Assembly: GCA_913053875.1 (NCBI GenBank)
Contig: CAJXGN010000009.1
Location: forward strand, 62,001 to 126,000
DNA length: 64,000 bases
Source of the DNA: an uncultured Agromyces sp.
Lineage (GTDB): Bacteria; Actinomycetota; Actinomycetes; Actinomycetales; Microbacteriaceae
Direction: 5' to 3'
The notes under the pieces were generated by a model. The model saw only the letters and a program-made list of their open reading frames with translations, did no database searches and was not told the origin of the DNA. Positions 29,038-37,892 of this stretch are shown piece after piece. Within the stretch, counting starts at the first letter, position 1. The number at the start of each line of letters is the position of its first letter. The position numbers and the translations under genes were made by a program.

Positions 29038-30510
29038 TCAGCTCGCCTCGATGACACCCATCATGCCGAGGTCCTCGTGATCGAGGATGTGGCAGTGGTA
29101 CACCGTGCGGCCGGGGAAGCGGTCGAACGCGATCCGCACCGTGACGGAGCCGCCGGCGGGCACGTCGACCACGTCGCGCACGGCGACGCCGTCGACCTCG
29201 CCGCCGGTGGCGCGCACGACCTGCATCGGCCAGATGTGCAGGTGGAACGGATGGTCCATGGGCGACGTGTTCTCGATCGTCCACTCCTCGACCGTGCCGA
29301 TGCGCACCTGCTGGTCGACGCGCTCGGCGTCGAACTCGCGGCCGTCGATCAGGAAGCGCATGCCGCCGGCGCCCATCCCCATGCCCATCTGCATGGTGAG
29401 CGTACGGGTGCCGTGGAGCGCCACGTCGCGCAGGTCGGGGTGCGTCTCCGGGGTCGCGGCCGCGACGGACGGCGCGGAGGCAGCGGCATCCGGCACGACG
29501 GTGAGCACGAGGGCGTCGGGTGCGACCGTGGATCCGCCGCTCATCATGCCCATGCCCATGCCGCCGCGGTCGTAGCCGACGGCCGTCACGCCCGTGGGTG
29601 TGTTCGCCGCAGTGACGACCACGTCGGCACGGTTGCCGGGAACCAGCAGCACGCGGTCCACAGCCATCTCGGCCACGTGCCCCGAGTCGATCCCTCGGAC
29701 GCGTGCCCCGAGCCCGTCGAGCCGCAGGTCGAGGTATCGGCTCGCGCAGGCGTTCACGATGAGGAGCCGCTGGTCCTCGCCGGGAGGTGCGGCGAGCTCG
29801 GGAGCGACCACGCCGTTGGTGAGCAGGGTCTCGCCGGTGCGTCCCAGCATGCGCTCCGCCTGTGAGACGGCGGCGACCGTTCCCGACGCGGTCGTCGTGT
29901 CGGACACGACGACGATCCGGGGCGCCGCCTCGGCCCAGTCCTCGTCGTCGACCACGATCGTGCCGTAGAGGCCCGCGAACAGCTGGTCGGTCACCATGCC
30001 GTGGTGGTGGGGGTGGTACCAGTACACGCCGGCCGGGTGGTCGTCCGGCAGGGCGATCTCGTAGTCGAAGGTCTCGCCGGGGGCGATGCGCAGGAACGGG
30101 TTGTCGCTGTTGACCGCCGCGGAGACGACGAGCCCGTGGGTGTGGAGGTTGGTGGGCTCGTCGAGCCCGTTGCGCAGGCGCACGCGGAGCAGGTCGCCCG
30201 GTCGCAGGTGCAGGGTCGGCCCGGGCACGGTGCCGTTGTAGGCGAGCATGCGCACCGTCGTGCCGTCGATCACCACGTCGGCGGGAGCGAGTTCCAGGTC
30301 GAGGTCGAGGACCCCGGCCACGGATTCGACCACCTCGGGCTCGTGCCAACCGGGTGCACGGGGCGGAGTCGGAGCGGCGGGCCAGGGCGCATCCGTCGTC
30401 GTCTCGGGTCCGCGGCCCGCGACCACGAGGGCCGTTCCACCGACGGCCACCGCGCCGACGCCCACCACACCGAGCGCCAGCACCTGGCGACGTGTCATTG
30501 GACCGCTCAC
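29038..30510 (-). CDS. Multicopper oxidase (CueO/laccase-like, Tat-exported)
   Basis: This exported copper oxidase has about 490 residues. A Tat-type leader (TRRQVLALGVVGVG plus a hydrophobic stretch) precedes cupredoxin domains. All copper motifs are present: LHTHGL, YWYHPHHHG, HPFHLHIWP and YHCHILDHEDLGMM. Met-rich runs (GMGMGMM and MQMGMGMG) resemble the Cu(I)-binding segment of CueO, suggesting copper detoxification. GTG at 30510 has GGGGGT four bases upstream; ATG at 30498 is the alternative. It shares its operon with the APC permease. Confidence 0.93.
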   Translation of the reverse strand: MSGPMTRRQVLALGVVGVGAVAVGGTALVVAGRGPETTTDAPWPAAPTPPRAPGWHEPEVVESVAGVLDLDLELAPADVVIDGTTVRMLAYNGTVPGPTLHLRPGDLLRVRLRNGLDEPTNLHTHGLVVSAAVNSDNPFLRIAPGETFDYEIALPDDHPAGVYWYHPHHHGMVTDQLFAGLYGTIVVDDEDWAEAAPRIVVVSDTTTASGTVAAVSQAERMLGRTGETLLTNGVVAPELAAPPGEDQRLLIVNACASRYLDLRLDGLGARVRGIDSGHVAEMAVDRVLLVPGNRADVVVTAANTPTGVTAVGYDRGGMGMGMMSGGSTVAPDALVLTVVPDAAASAPSVAAATPETHPDLRDVALHGTRTLTMQMGMGMGAGGMRFLIDGREFDAERVDQQVRIGTVEEWTIENTSPMDHPFHLHIWPMQVVRATGGEVDGVAVRDVVDVPAGGSVTVRIAFDRFPGRTVYHCHILDHEDLGMMGVIEAS

Positions 30511-30704
30511 GGATACCCCCGGGCTATCTCTGGACCTCCATGCTACGCGTGTACGCGATGCTCTTGGCGCCGCACGTGGCGCCCGAGGCATCCGCTCGCC
30601 CCTCGCCGTTCACGCCGCTGCCCTGTCGCCTCGGCGCAGGGGGTGATTGTATGGCCGTGTTCCCCCACTCGACGGTTCCCCCATCGACGCAGGAAGGACA
30701 CGTC

Positions 30705-32204
30705 ATGGCAGACACGCCCAACATCCTCATCATCTGGGGCGACGACATCGGCATCTCGAACGTCAGCGCCTACTCGGACGGACTGATGGGGTACCGCACC
30801 CCGAACATCGATCGGGTCGGCGAGGAGGGCGTGCGCTTCACGGACTACTACGGCGAGCAGAGCTGCACCGCCGGCCGCGCGGCCTTCATCACTGGGCAGA
30901 ACCCCTACCGAACTGGCCTCACCAAGGTCGGGATGCCGGGCGCCGACCAAGGCCTTCGCGCCGAGGACCCGACGATCGCCACCGCGCTCAAGGAGCACGG
31001 CTACGCGACGGGTCAGTTCGGCAAGAACCACTTGGGCGACCGCGACGAGTTCCTGCCCACCATGCACGGGTTCGACGAGTTCTTCGGCAACCTCTACCAC
31101 CTGAACGCGGAAGAGGAGCCGGAGCACCCCGACTACCCCACCGACGACGAGATCCCGAACTTCAGCGAGCGCTTCCGGCCGCGTGGGGTCATCCACTCGT
31201 GGGCGAACGGCGACGGCACCCAGCGCGTCGAGGACACCGGGCCGCTGACCCGGAAGCGCATGGAGACCTGCGACGAGGAGTTCCGCAACGCGGCGGCCGA
31301 CTTCATCCGGCGGCAGGCCGACGACGACACCCCGTTCTTCGTGTGGTTCAACTCCACGCACATGCACTTCCGCACCCACACCAAGGAGTCGAGCCGCGGG
31401 CAGGCCGGGCGGTGGCAGTCGGAGTACCACGACACGATGATCGACCACGACGAACTGGTCGGCGACCTGCTCGACCTGCTCGACGAGCTGGGCCTGGCCG
31501 AGAACACGATCGTGATGTACTCGACCGACAACGGCCCGCACATGAACAGCTGGCCGGATGCCGGGATGACCCCGTTCCGCAACGAGAAGAACTCGAACTG
31601 GGAGGGCGCCTACCGCGTGCCGGCGATGGTGCGCTGGCCCGGGCACATCCCCGAGGGCACGGTGCTGAACGGCATCGCGAGCCACGACGACTGGTTCGTG
31701 ACGTTGCTCGCCGCCGTGGGCGACCACGACGTGGCCGACCGCCTCGCCGCGGGCACCGAGCTCGCCGGGTCGCACTACAAGGTGCACCTCGACGGGCACG
31801 ACCTGCTGCCCTACGTCACCGGCGAGGTCGACGAGAGCCCGCGCAAGCACTTCTTCTACGTCTCCGACGAGGGCGACCTCACCGCGATCCGCTACGACAA
31901 CTGGAAGATCGTGTTCCTGGAGCAGCGCACGCAGGGCACGCTCGCCGTCTGGCTCGACCCGTGGGTGGAACTGCGCGCGCCGAAGCTGTTCAACCTGCGC
32001 ACCGACCCGTACGAGCGCGCCGACCAGACGTCGAACACCTACTACGACTGGCTGCTCGACCGGGTCTTCCTGTTCGTGCCGGCGCAGGCGTATGTCGCGA
32101 ACATGCTCGCGACGCTCGAGGAATTCCCGGTGCGCCAGCGGCCCGCGTCGTTCACGATCGACCAGGTGCTGGAGAAGCTGCAGGACGTCGCCGGCAACTC
32201 CTGA
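30705..32204 (+). CDS. Arylsulfatase (type I, formylglycine-dependent)
   Basis: This 499-residue sulfatase of the alkaline phosphatase superfamily starts PNILIIWGDDIGISNVSAY (metal-binding Asp pair) and contains EQSCTAGRAAFITGQ, where C54 in CTAGR is the residue converted to formylglycine. KNHLGD and STDNGPHMNSWPDAG supply further ligands. No signal peptide is visible, so it would act in the cytoplasm on an imported sulfate ester; the substrate is unknown. AGGAAGGA lies just upstream of the ATG at 30705. A matching formylglycine-generating enzyme is encoded about 3 kb away. Confidence 0.94.
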   Translation: MADTPNILIIWGDDIGISNVSAYSDGLMGYRTPNIDRVGEEGVRFTDYYGEQSCTAGRAAFITGQNPYRTGLTKVGMPGADQGLRAEDPTIATALKEHGYATGQFGKNHLGDRDEFLPTMHGFDEFFGNLYHLNAEEEPEHPDYPTDDEIPNFSERFRPRGVIHSWANGDGTQRVEDTGPLTRKRMETCDEEFRNAAADFIRRQADDDTPFFVWFNSTHMHFRTHTKESSRGQAGRWQSEYHDTMIDHDELVGDLLDLLDELGLAENTIVMYSTDNGPHMNSWPDAGMTPFRNEKNSNWEGAYRVPAMVRWPGHIPEGTVLNGIASHDDWFVTLLAAVGDHDVADRLAAGTELAGSHYKVHLDGHDLLPYVTGEVDESPRKHFFYVSDEGDLTAIRYDNWKIVFLEQRTQGTLAVWLDPWVELRAPKLFNLRTDPYERADQTSNTYYDWLLDRVFLFVPAQAYVANMLATLEEFPVRQRPASFTIDQVLEKLQDVAGNS

Positions 32205-32276
32205 AGCGATCCGAGCCCGAGCCGGTCGGATTCCGGTGAGCGGGAGGGCGGCTGGGCGGGGCGGGGCGGATGCGGC

Positions 32277-32654
32277 TCAGGCCGTGTCGGCGAGCTCCCG
32301 CACGATCGGAGCGATGCGCTCGGCGTGCGCGCGGGCCATCTCGCGTGCGCCGTCGAGCGCGGGCGAGAGGTCGTCGCCGAGCAGCGCGGTCACGTGCTCG
32401 CCGGGGAGGATGACCTCGCTCTCGAGCCGCTCGTCGAAGCCTACGACGCGCAGCACGCCCGAGCCGACCTGCTCCCCGATCCAGAGCGCCGCACGCTCGG
32501 GGTGGATGCCGGCGAGCTCGGCGAAGCCGGTGATCGTCACCGGCCCGGCGTCGAACAGCAGGGCGAACCAGTCGCGGCGCGGGGCGCTCGCGGCGCGGGT
32601 GCGCCACTCGCGGCGGTCGTCGGCGGTGGTGCTGGTGGCGGATGCGGTGGCCAT
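32277..32654 (-). CDS. Small stand-alone winged-helix-like protein
   Basis: This 125-residue protein has a middle part (DWFALLFDAGPVTITGFAEL then GIHPERAALWIGEQVGSG) resembling the winged-helix dimerisation domain at the N terminus of some SAM-dependent methyltransferases, but no methyltransferase follows. The C-terminal third is a charged helix. AAGGAG precedes the ATG. Function unknown; it may be a transcription factor or a domain remnant. Confidence 0.6.
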   Translation of the reverse strand: MATASATSTTADDRREWRTRAASAPRRDWFALLFDAGPVTITGFAELAGIHPERAALWIGEQVGSGVLRVVGFDERLESEVILPGEHVTALLGDDLSPALDGAREMARAHAERIAPIVRELADTA

Positions 32655-32779
32655 GCGTGGTGCTCCTTCAAGTCGTTCGGGGCGCGCTGAAGACTCCCCC
32701 CGACCTCGATGCTGCCGGTCACCGCGGCGCGAGTCTTCGCGGATTGCTGAGGGTTCGCTGAGGCACCCGCGCATCCGCG

Positions 32780-32809
32780 TTGGCCGGCCGGAGACGCCGG
32801 CAGTAGGTT
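32780..32809 (+). promoter_or_regulatory. Promoter of the Bcr/CflA-type exporter
   Basis: TTGGCC (32780-32785), an 18-base spacer and TAGGTT (32804-32809) precede the ATG at 32818 by eight bases, so the message would be leaderless or nearly so. Confidence 0.5.
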
Positions 32810-32817
32810 GGCAGTCG

Positions 32818-34071
32818 ATGAGCGCCCGCCCGATGCCCCCGATCCCGTCGCGCAAGCCGGGGTCGGCGGAGTCGGCGCGGCTGGGTGTGACACCGCTGCT
32901 GCTCGTCACGCTCGGGCTCCTCACGGCAGTGGCGCCGTTCGCGACCGACCTCTACCTCCCCGCGTTCCCCGAGATGCTGGTCGAACTCGACACGTCCGCG
33001 AGCGCCGTTCAGGGCACCCTGACGGCGTTCCTGTTGGGGCTCGCCGCCGGCCAACTCGCATTCGGACCGCTCTCGGACCGCTTCGGCCGCAGGGTACCGC
33101 TGATCGTCGGTACATCGATCTACGTGGTCGCGAGCGTGGTCACCGTGGTGGCGCCCACCATCGCGGTGCTCACAGGCGCCCGCCTGGTGCAGGGACTCGC
33201 GGGCGCCGCGGGCATGGTCATCGCGCGTGCGGTCATCGCAGACCGTGCGACCGGCCGGGCGGCCGCCCGCGCGTTCAGCCTCATGATGCTCGTCGTCGGG
33301 GTCGCACCGGTCGCGGCCCCGCTCATCGGCGGCCTGCTCGCCGAGGCGCTCGGCTGGCGGGGCCTGCTGGGGATCGTGCTGTGCCTCGGGGTCCTGATGC
33401 TCGTCGGCGTGCTGGCGGTCGTTCCCGAGACCCTCCCGCGCAACCGCCGCGACGAGTTGCGCCGGCTCGCCGCGACCCAGGGCTCGGGCGCGCGCGATCT
33501 GGCATCCGCCGTGTTCGTCGGCAACACGCTGGCGTTCGGCTTCGGATTCGCCGTCATGATGGCGTATATCGCCGCTTCGCCCTTCGTATACCAGGAGATG
33601 ATGGGCGTGGGTCCGCTCGTCTACGGCCTGGGGTTCGGCGCGAACGCCCTCGGGCTCTTGGCGATGACCTGGGTCGCGGCCCGGCTCGCGGCATCCGTCG
33701 GACCGGTCAGGCTCGTCGCCGTCGGCCTGTCCGCCATCCTGAGCGGCGCTTTGGCGTTCCTCGTGCTCACGCTGTCGGGGGCACCGGCCGGATGGCTCGC
33801 GGTGCCCCTGTTCCTGTGCGTGAGCAGCCTCGGGCTGGTCATGGGCAACGCGACGGCGCTCGCCCTCGGGGCGGTGCCGCGCGCCGCGGGCACGGGCTCG
33901 GCCGTACTCGGCGCGACCCAGTTCGCCCTGGGTGCGGCCGTCGCACCGCTCGTGGGGATCGGAGGCGAGTCGACGTCGCTGCCGCTCGCGATCGTCATGG
34001 TCACCTGCGCGAGTATCGCGGTCGGGTCGTTCGCCGTGGCGGCGCGCGTCGCTGCACGGGCCCCGCACTGA
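32818..34071 (+). CDS. Bcr/CflA family multidrug efflux MFS transporter
   Basis: This 417-residue drug/proton antiporter has about 12 helices. AVAPFATDLYLPAFPEML is characteristic of Bcr/CflA proteins, GPLSDRFGRRVPLIVG is the loop 2-3 motif, and ARAVIADRATGRAAARAFS follows helix 4. The substrate is not predictable. It is divergent from the small winged-helix gene, which could be its regulator. Confidence 0.9.
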   Translation: MSARPMPPIPSRKPGSAESARLGVTPLLLVTLGLLTAVAPFATDLYLPAFPEMLVELDTSASAVQGTLTAFLLGLAAGQLAFGPLSDRFGRRVPLIVGTSIYVVASVVTVVAPTIAVLTGARLVQGLAGAAGMVIARAVIADRATGRAAARAFSLMMLVVGVAPVAAPLIGGLLAEALGWRGLLGIVLCLGVLMLVGVLAVVPETLPRNRRDELRRLAATQGSGARDLASAVFVGNTLAFGFGFAVMMAYIAASPFVYQEMMGVGPLVYGLGFGANALGLLAMTWVAARLAASVGPVRLVAVGLSAILSGALAFLVLTLSGAPAGWLAVPLFLCVSSLGLVMGNATALALGAVPRAAGTGSAVLGATQFALGAAVAPLVGIGGESTSLPLAIVMVTCASIAVGSFAVAARVAARAPH

Positions 34072-34134
34072 CGCGCCCACCACTTCGGCCAGCGGTACGA
34101 GTGAGCCGTCGCACGACACCTGCCGAGACGACGA

Positions 34135-34545
34135 TCAGCCGCCGACTGCGTCGGACGCGGGCACCGCGAGCTCACCGGTGAGATACTGCGCGCGCCCGAA
34201 CCCGAAGGACCAGTCCTGGGGCCCGTTCTCCACGTACCCGATGAACACGTCCTCGGGCGCGACGCCGACCGTGCCGAGGTGATCGACGATTGCCGCGTAC
34301 AGCGACTGCTTGGCCGCGTCGCTGCGGCCGCGCTGGGTGAAGATCTGGATGATGACCGGGTCGGTGCGCTCGAACCCCAGCCCGGCGTCCTCGGCGACGA
34401 TCGTGTGCGCAGGCCGGGACGTGACGACCTGGAACCTGTCGCGTACGGGGATTCCGTACACGGCCACGATGGCGTCATGCACGGCGCCGGAGATCTCCTG
34501 CGGGTTGGTGCGGGCATCACTGTGGTCGATTCGGACGAGGGGCAT
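34135..34545 (-). CDS. Tautomerase family protein
   Basis: This 136-residue tautomerase-superfamily protein has Pro2 directly after the start Met (MPLVRIDHSD), which becomes the catalytic base in this family and fixes the ATG at 34545. Other family-like segments are VHDAIVAVYGIPVRDRFQVV and VIIQIFTQRGRSDAAKQSLY. The reaction is unknown. It is divergent from the inositol-type transporter, with an AT-rich intergenic region holding two IolR-type sites. Confidence 0.88.
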   Translation of the reverse strand: MPLVRIDHSDARTNPQEISGAVHDAIVAVYGIPVRDRFQVVTSRPAHTIVAEDAGLGFERTDPVIIQIFTQRGRSDAAKQSLYAAIVDHLGTVGVAPEDVFIGYVENGPQDWSFGFGRAQYLTGELAVPASDAVGG

Positions 34546-34561
34546 GGCGCGTTCCAATCTT

Positions 34562-34571
34562 TGTCCTGACA
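34562..34571. promoter_or_regulatory. IolR-type operator (site A)
   Basis: TGTCCTGACA fits TGTC-NN-GACA and every position of the C. glutamicum IolR consensus KGWCHTRACA as I recall it. It lies 17 bases upstream of the tautomerase ATG, downstream of its AT-rich promoter region. Confidence 0.6.
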
Positions 34572-34601
34572 TTATTACTTTATCACAGGCCCGAGCTCCG
34601 C

Positions 34602-34630
34602 TTGCACACCGACCCTATTCATGACAGTAT
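34602..34630 (+). promoter_or_regulatory. Promoter of the sugar porter gene
   Basis: TTGCAC (34602-34607), a 17-base spacer and CAGTAT (34625-34630) precede the transporter. Operator site B begins on the last base of the -10 box. Confidence 0.5.
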
Positions 34631-34639
34631 GTCCTTACA
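34630..34639. promoter_or_regulatory. IolR-type operator (site B)
   Basis: TGTCCTTACA overlaps the start region of the transporter promoter and differs at one position from the IolR consensus. Binding there would block transcription initiation. Confidence 0.5.
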
Positions 34640-34684
34640 AATACTGATCGGCCGTCACCGATCCGCACGCGAAGGAGCGTCCCC

Positions 34685-36124
34685 GTGTCGCACACCACCC
34701 CCTCAGCCGCATCGGCAGCGCCGGCCGGCCGCAAGGGCTTCCTGGTCAAACTGACCGTCATCTCCACCCTCGGCGGGCTCCTCTTCGGATACGACACCGG
34801 GGTCATCTCCGGTGCGCTCCTCTACATGCGCGACGACCTCGCGATGAACGCCGTCGAAGAGGCATGGGTCGTCAGCTCGCTGCTCTTCCCGGGCGCCGCC
34901 GTCGGCGCACTGCTCGGTGGCCGCATCGCGGACGCGCTCGGTCGCAAGCGGAGCCTCATCGTCTGCGCCGTGATCTTCCTGGTCGGAGCGCTCGCCTGCG
35001 CGATCGCTCCCAACGTCGCGCTCATGGTCGTCGCTCGCATCCTGCTCGGCTTCGGCGTCGGCGCTGCCGCGGTCGCCGCACCGCTGTATCTGGCCGAGAT
35101 GGCGCCCGCCGAGACCCGCGGCCGCATGGTGACCATCAACGAGTTGATGATCGTCACGGGCCAGATGCTCGCCTTCATGATCAACGCGCTGCTCGCGGTA
35201 CTGATCAGCGACCCGCACGTCTGGCGCATCATGCTCGCCGTCGCGGCGGTGCCCGCGGTCGCACTGCTGTTCGGGATGTTCCTCCTGCCCGAGTCGCCCC
35301 GTTGGTTCGGCGCGCGCGGGCTCATGGACCAGGCGCGCCGCGTGCTCGGCTTCAGCCGCAGCCCCGCGCAGGCCGACGCGGAGATCGAGGAGATCGTCTC
35401 GACTGCCCGCGCCGAGGGCAACAGCCGGAAGCACGCCTGGCGCGCCCTGCGCGAGAACCGCTGGATGCGGCGCCTGCTCTGGATCGGATTCGGTCTCGCC
35501 GCGGTGCAGCAGGCGACCGGCATCAACACGGTGAACTACTACGCGCCGAGCATCCTCACCCGCACCGGGCTCGGCGACGAGGCTGCACTCATCGCGACCA
35601 TCGGCGTCGGGATCACGAGCGTGACGATGACGATCCTCGGCATCTGGCTGCTCGGCTTCGTGCCGCGCCGCGTGATGCTCATGATCGGCTTCGGCGGCGT
35701 CGTCGGCTCCCAGCTCGTGCTCTCGCTGGCGTTCACGCTCCCGCCATCGGATGCGGCCAGCTACGTCATTCTCGGCTGCATGATGATCTTCGTGGCCTTC
35801 GTGCAGGCCTTCATCGGCACCTGCGTCTGGCTGCTGCTCAGCGAGATCTTCCCGCTGGCGATCCGCGGCCTCGCGATGGGGCTCGCGGTGTTCGTGCTCT
35901 GGACCGTGAACGCGACGATCTCCTTCGTCTTCCCGATCATCGTCGAGGGCCTGGGCTCGACTCCCACCTTCCTGATCTTCGCCGGCATCAACGCGGTCTC
36001 GTTCTACTTCGTGTGGTCGGCGGTGCCCGAGACGAAGGGCCGATCGCTCGAGACCCTCGAGACCGACTTCCGCACCCAGGCGATCTCGACGGTCAGCCGC
36101 CGCGAACGGCTCGTCCGCCGCTGA
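34685..36124 (+). CDS. iolT: Sugar porter family MFS transporter, probable myo-inositol transporter
   Basis: This 479-residue sugar/proton symporter has about 12 helices. GGLLFGYDTGVISGALLYM is the first sugar porter signature, followed by GRIADALGRKRSLI, the RGRMVTINELMIVTGQ segment, LPESPRW and QQATGINTVNYYAP (helix 7 substrate site), ending VPETKGRSLETLE. Its place facing the inositol operon, with IolR-type sites in its promoter, supports myo-inositol as substrate. GAAGGAG precedes the GTG start. A strong hairpin follows. Confidence 0.9.
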   Translation: MSHTTPSAASAAPAGRKGFLVKLTVISTLGGLLFGYDTGVISGALLYMRDDLAMNAVEEAWVVSSLLFPGAAVGALLGGRIADALGRKRSLIVCAVIFLVGALACAIAPNVALMVVARILLGFGVGAAAVAAPLYLAEMAPAETRGRMVTINELMIVTGQMLAFMINALLAVLISDPHVWRIMLAVAAVPAVALLFGMFLLPESPRWFGARGLMDQARRVLGFSRSPAQADAEIEEIVSTARAEGNSRKHAWRALRENRWMRRLLWIGFGLAAVQQATGINTVNYYAPSILTRTGLGDEAALIATIGVGITSVTMTILGIWLLGFVPRRVMLMIGFGGVVGSQLVLSLAFTLPPSDAASYVILGCMMIFVAFVQAFIGTCVWLLLSEIFPLAIRGLAMGLAVFVLWTVNATISFVFPIIVEGLGSTPTFLIFAGINAVSFYFVWSAVPETKGRSLETLETDFRTQAISTVSRRERLVRR

Positions 36125-36128
36125 AACC

Positions 36129-36168
36129 CCGTGCTGCGGGGCCGTTGTGCCACGGCCCCGCAGCACGG
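36129..36168 (+). terminator. Hairpin terminator after the transporter
   Basis: A perfect 17-bp stem (36129-36145 with 36152-36168) and a six-base loop begin four bases after the stop. It could also end the opposing inositol operon transcript. No T-run follows. Confidence 0.8.
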
Positions 36169-36224
36169 ACCATCGAGCGAGGATCCCGCGATGGAGAGTC
36201 TGTCGGGCGTCGCTGCGCGCGGGA

Positions 36225-37028
36225 TCAGCCGATGGGCCGGGGCGTTCCGGTGGAAGCGGTCGTTCCGCCGTCGACCGGCAGGATGACGCCGGTCAGGTAG
36301 GCCGCATCGGGGCTCGCGAGGAAGAGCGCAGCACGCGCGACATCCTCCGGGACGGCCGGCCGGTCGAGCGCGAGCCGATCCAGCAGCGCGCGGTGGAAGT
36401 CGGCGTCGTCGAGCCGCTCCTGCGTGAGTCGCGTCGCCGTGAAGGCCGGCGCGATCGCGTTGACCCGCACGCCGTCGCGGCCCAGGTCGAGCGCCATCGA
36501 CTGCACGAGGGCATTCACGGCGCCCTTCGTGGCGTTGTAGCCGGCCTGGTTCCAGTCGCCGCCGAATCCGGCGACCGACGACATGGCGAGGAAGGTTCCC
36601 CTCGAGCGGCGCAGCCACGGCACGACCTCACGGGCCAGCAGGATCAGGCCGTCGAGGTTGATCGAGCGCATGCGCGACCACGCCGCCTCGTCGAGGTGGT
36701 CGATCGTGCCGGGCTCGGACAGGCCGGCGTTCGCGATCACGATGTCCAGCCGCCCCCATCGCTCCACCACGGCACGAACGCACGCCTGCACGCCCGTCGC
36801 CGTCGCGAGGTCGGCGACGACGACGCACGATTCGGCTTCGGGGTCGATGCCCACGGTCTCCCGCAGCTGCTCCCCGCGCCGGCCCGCGACCGCTACGCGC
36901 GCACCCTGCTCGAGGAACGCGCCCGCGGTCGCACGACCGATGCCCGAGCCTCCGCCGGTGACGAGCACGACGGCACCGTCGTACGGGTAACTCGCCCAGG
37001 CGATCCGAGGCTCAGCCGACGAGGGCAC
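36225..37028 (-). CDS. SDR family NAD(P)-dependent oxidoreductase
   Basis: This 267-residue classical short-chain dehydrogenase has VLVTGGGSGIGRATAG (cofactor loop), IVIANAG, the catalytic Ser in MSSVAGFGG and YNATK, and a C-terminal YLTGVILPVDGG. It is the last gene of the inositol operon and overlaps the iolH-like gene by 17 bases (GTG at 37028), indicating coupling. A role on scyllo- or chiro-inositol or another keto-cyclitol is plausible but not shown. Confidence 0.88.
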   Translation of the reverse strand: MPSSAEPRIAWASYPYDGAVVLVTGGGSGIGRATAGAFLEQGARVAVAGRRGEQLRETVGIDPEAESCVVVADLATATGVQACVRAVVERWGRLDIVIANAGLSEPGTIDHLDEAAWSRMRSINLDGLILLAREVVPWLRRSRGTFLAMSSVAGFGGDWNQAGYNATKGAVNALVQSMALDLGRDGVRVNAIAPAFTATRLTQERLDDADFHRALLDRLALDRPAVPEDVARAALFLASPDAAYLTGVILPVDGGTTASTGTPRPIG

Positions 37029-37878
37029 GCAGCCGTTCCAGCTGGAAGCGCGACACCTCGTCGGCCGATTCGTCCTCGGCGAAGACGTTCGAGACGATCA
37101 GCGCGTCGGGGCGGTCCAGATAGCCGGTCGAGCGCAGCGTCGTGAACAGTTCGCTCCAATCGACGTCGCCGTCGCCGATGCGGAGGTGCTGGTGCACCCG
37201 GGCGGTGTTGCCCGGCGGGTTCGAGATGTAGCGGAGCCCGTGCGAGCGGGTGTGGTCGAACGTGTCGGCGGCGTACACCGCGCCGAGCCGATCGCCGATC
37301 TCGGGCAGCAGGGTCGTGGCGCGGTCGCCGTAGTGGAACGTGTGCGAGGCCACATAGACGAATCCGATGACCGGGGAGTTCAGGCCGCGCAGCACCCGCC
37401 AGGCCTCGAGCCCGTCCTCGACGAAGTCGTCGGGGTGCGGGTCGACGTTCAGGCGCAATCCCTCGGACTCGATGACCGGCAGCAGCTCGTCCATCGAACG
37501 GTAGAACGCGGCCTCCGACTCCTCCGAGCGCTCGGGGCGGCCCGAGAACTCGGTGTTGATCGTCGGGACCCCGAGCTCGACCGCGAGCTGGATGATGCGG
37601 CGGAAGTTCCGCACCGCGGCCTGGCGCTCCGGCTCGTCCGGCCACGAGATGCGCTGCACGGGCAGGATCGCGGGGATCGACACCCCGGCGTCGGCGGAGG
37701 CCTTCCGGAACCGCTCGACGAGCGCGTCGTCCGCCCTCGGATGCCGGAAGAACGGCGAGAAGTCGACGTGCGGCGTGAGCTGCAGGTGCTCGTAGCCCAG
37801 CCGTGCGGCGACGTCCGGGAACTCCAGCAGCGAGTGGTCGTGGTGGTAGGGCGTCGGGTCGAGTGCGATGCGGACCAT
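37012..37878 (-). CDS. iolH: Sugar phosphate isomerase/epimerase, IolH-like
   Basis: This 288-residue xylose-isomerase-like TIM barrel starts MVRIALDPTPYH and contains LQLTPHVDFSPFF, INTEFSGRPERSEESE, LRLNVDPHPDDFVEDG and DTFDHTRSHGLRYISNPPG, with His/Asp/Glu metal ligands on successive strands. It occupies the iolH position of the C. glutamicum operon. The exact step is not settled for this family. GAAGGAG precedes the ATG at 37878. Confidence 0.82.
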   Translation of the reverse strand: MVRIALDPTPYHHDHSLLEFPDVAARLGYEHLQLTPHVDFSPFFRHPRADDALVERFRKASADAGVSIPAILPVQRISWPDEPERQAAVRNFRRIIQLAVELGVPTINTEFSGRPERSEESEAAFYRSMDELLPVIESEGLRLNVDPHPDDFVEDGLEAWRVLRGLNSPVIGFVYVASHTFHYGDRATTLLPEIGDRLGAVYAADTFDHTRSHGLRYISNPPGNTARVHQHLRIGDGDVDWSELFTTLRSTGYLDRPDALIVSNVFAEDESADEVSRFQLERLRALVG

Positions 37879-37892
37879 CGGATCTCCTTCGA

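Noticed and set aside
28072..29865. Long plus-strand frame across the APC permease and multicopper oxidase genes
   Set aside because: His/Asp/Arg-rich shadow reading of two well-supported minus-strand genes, with no ribosome site or domain.
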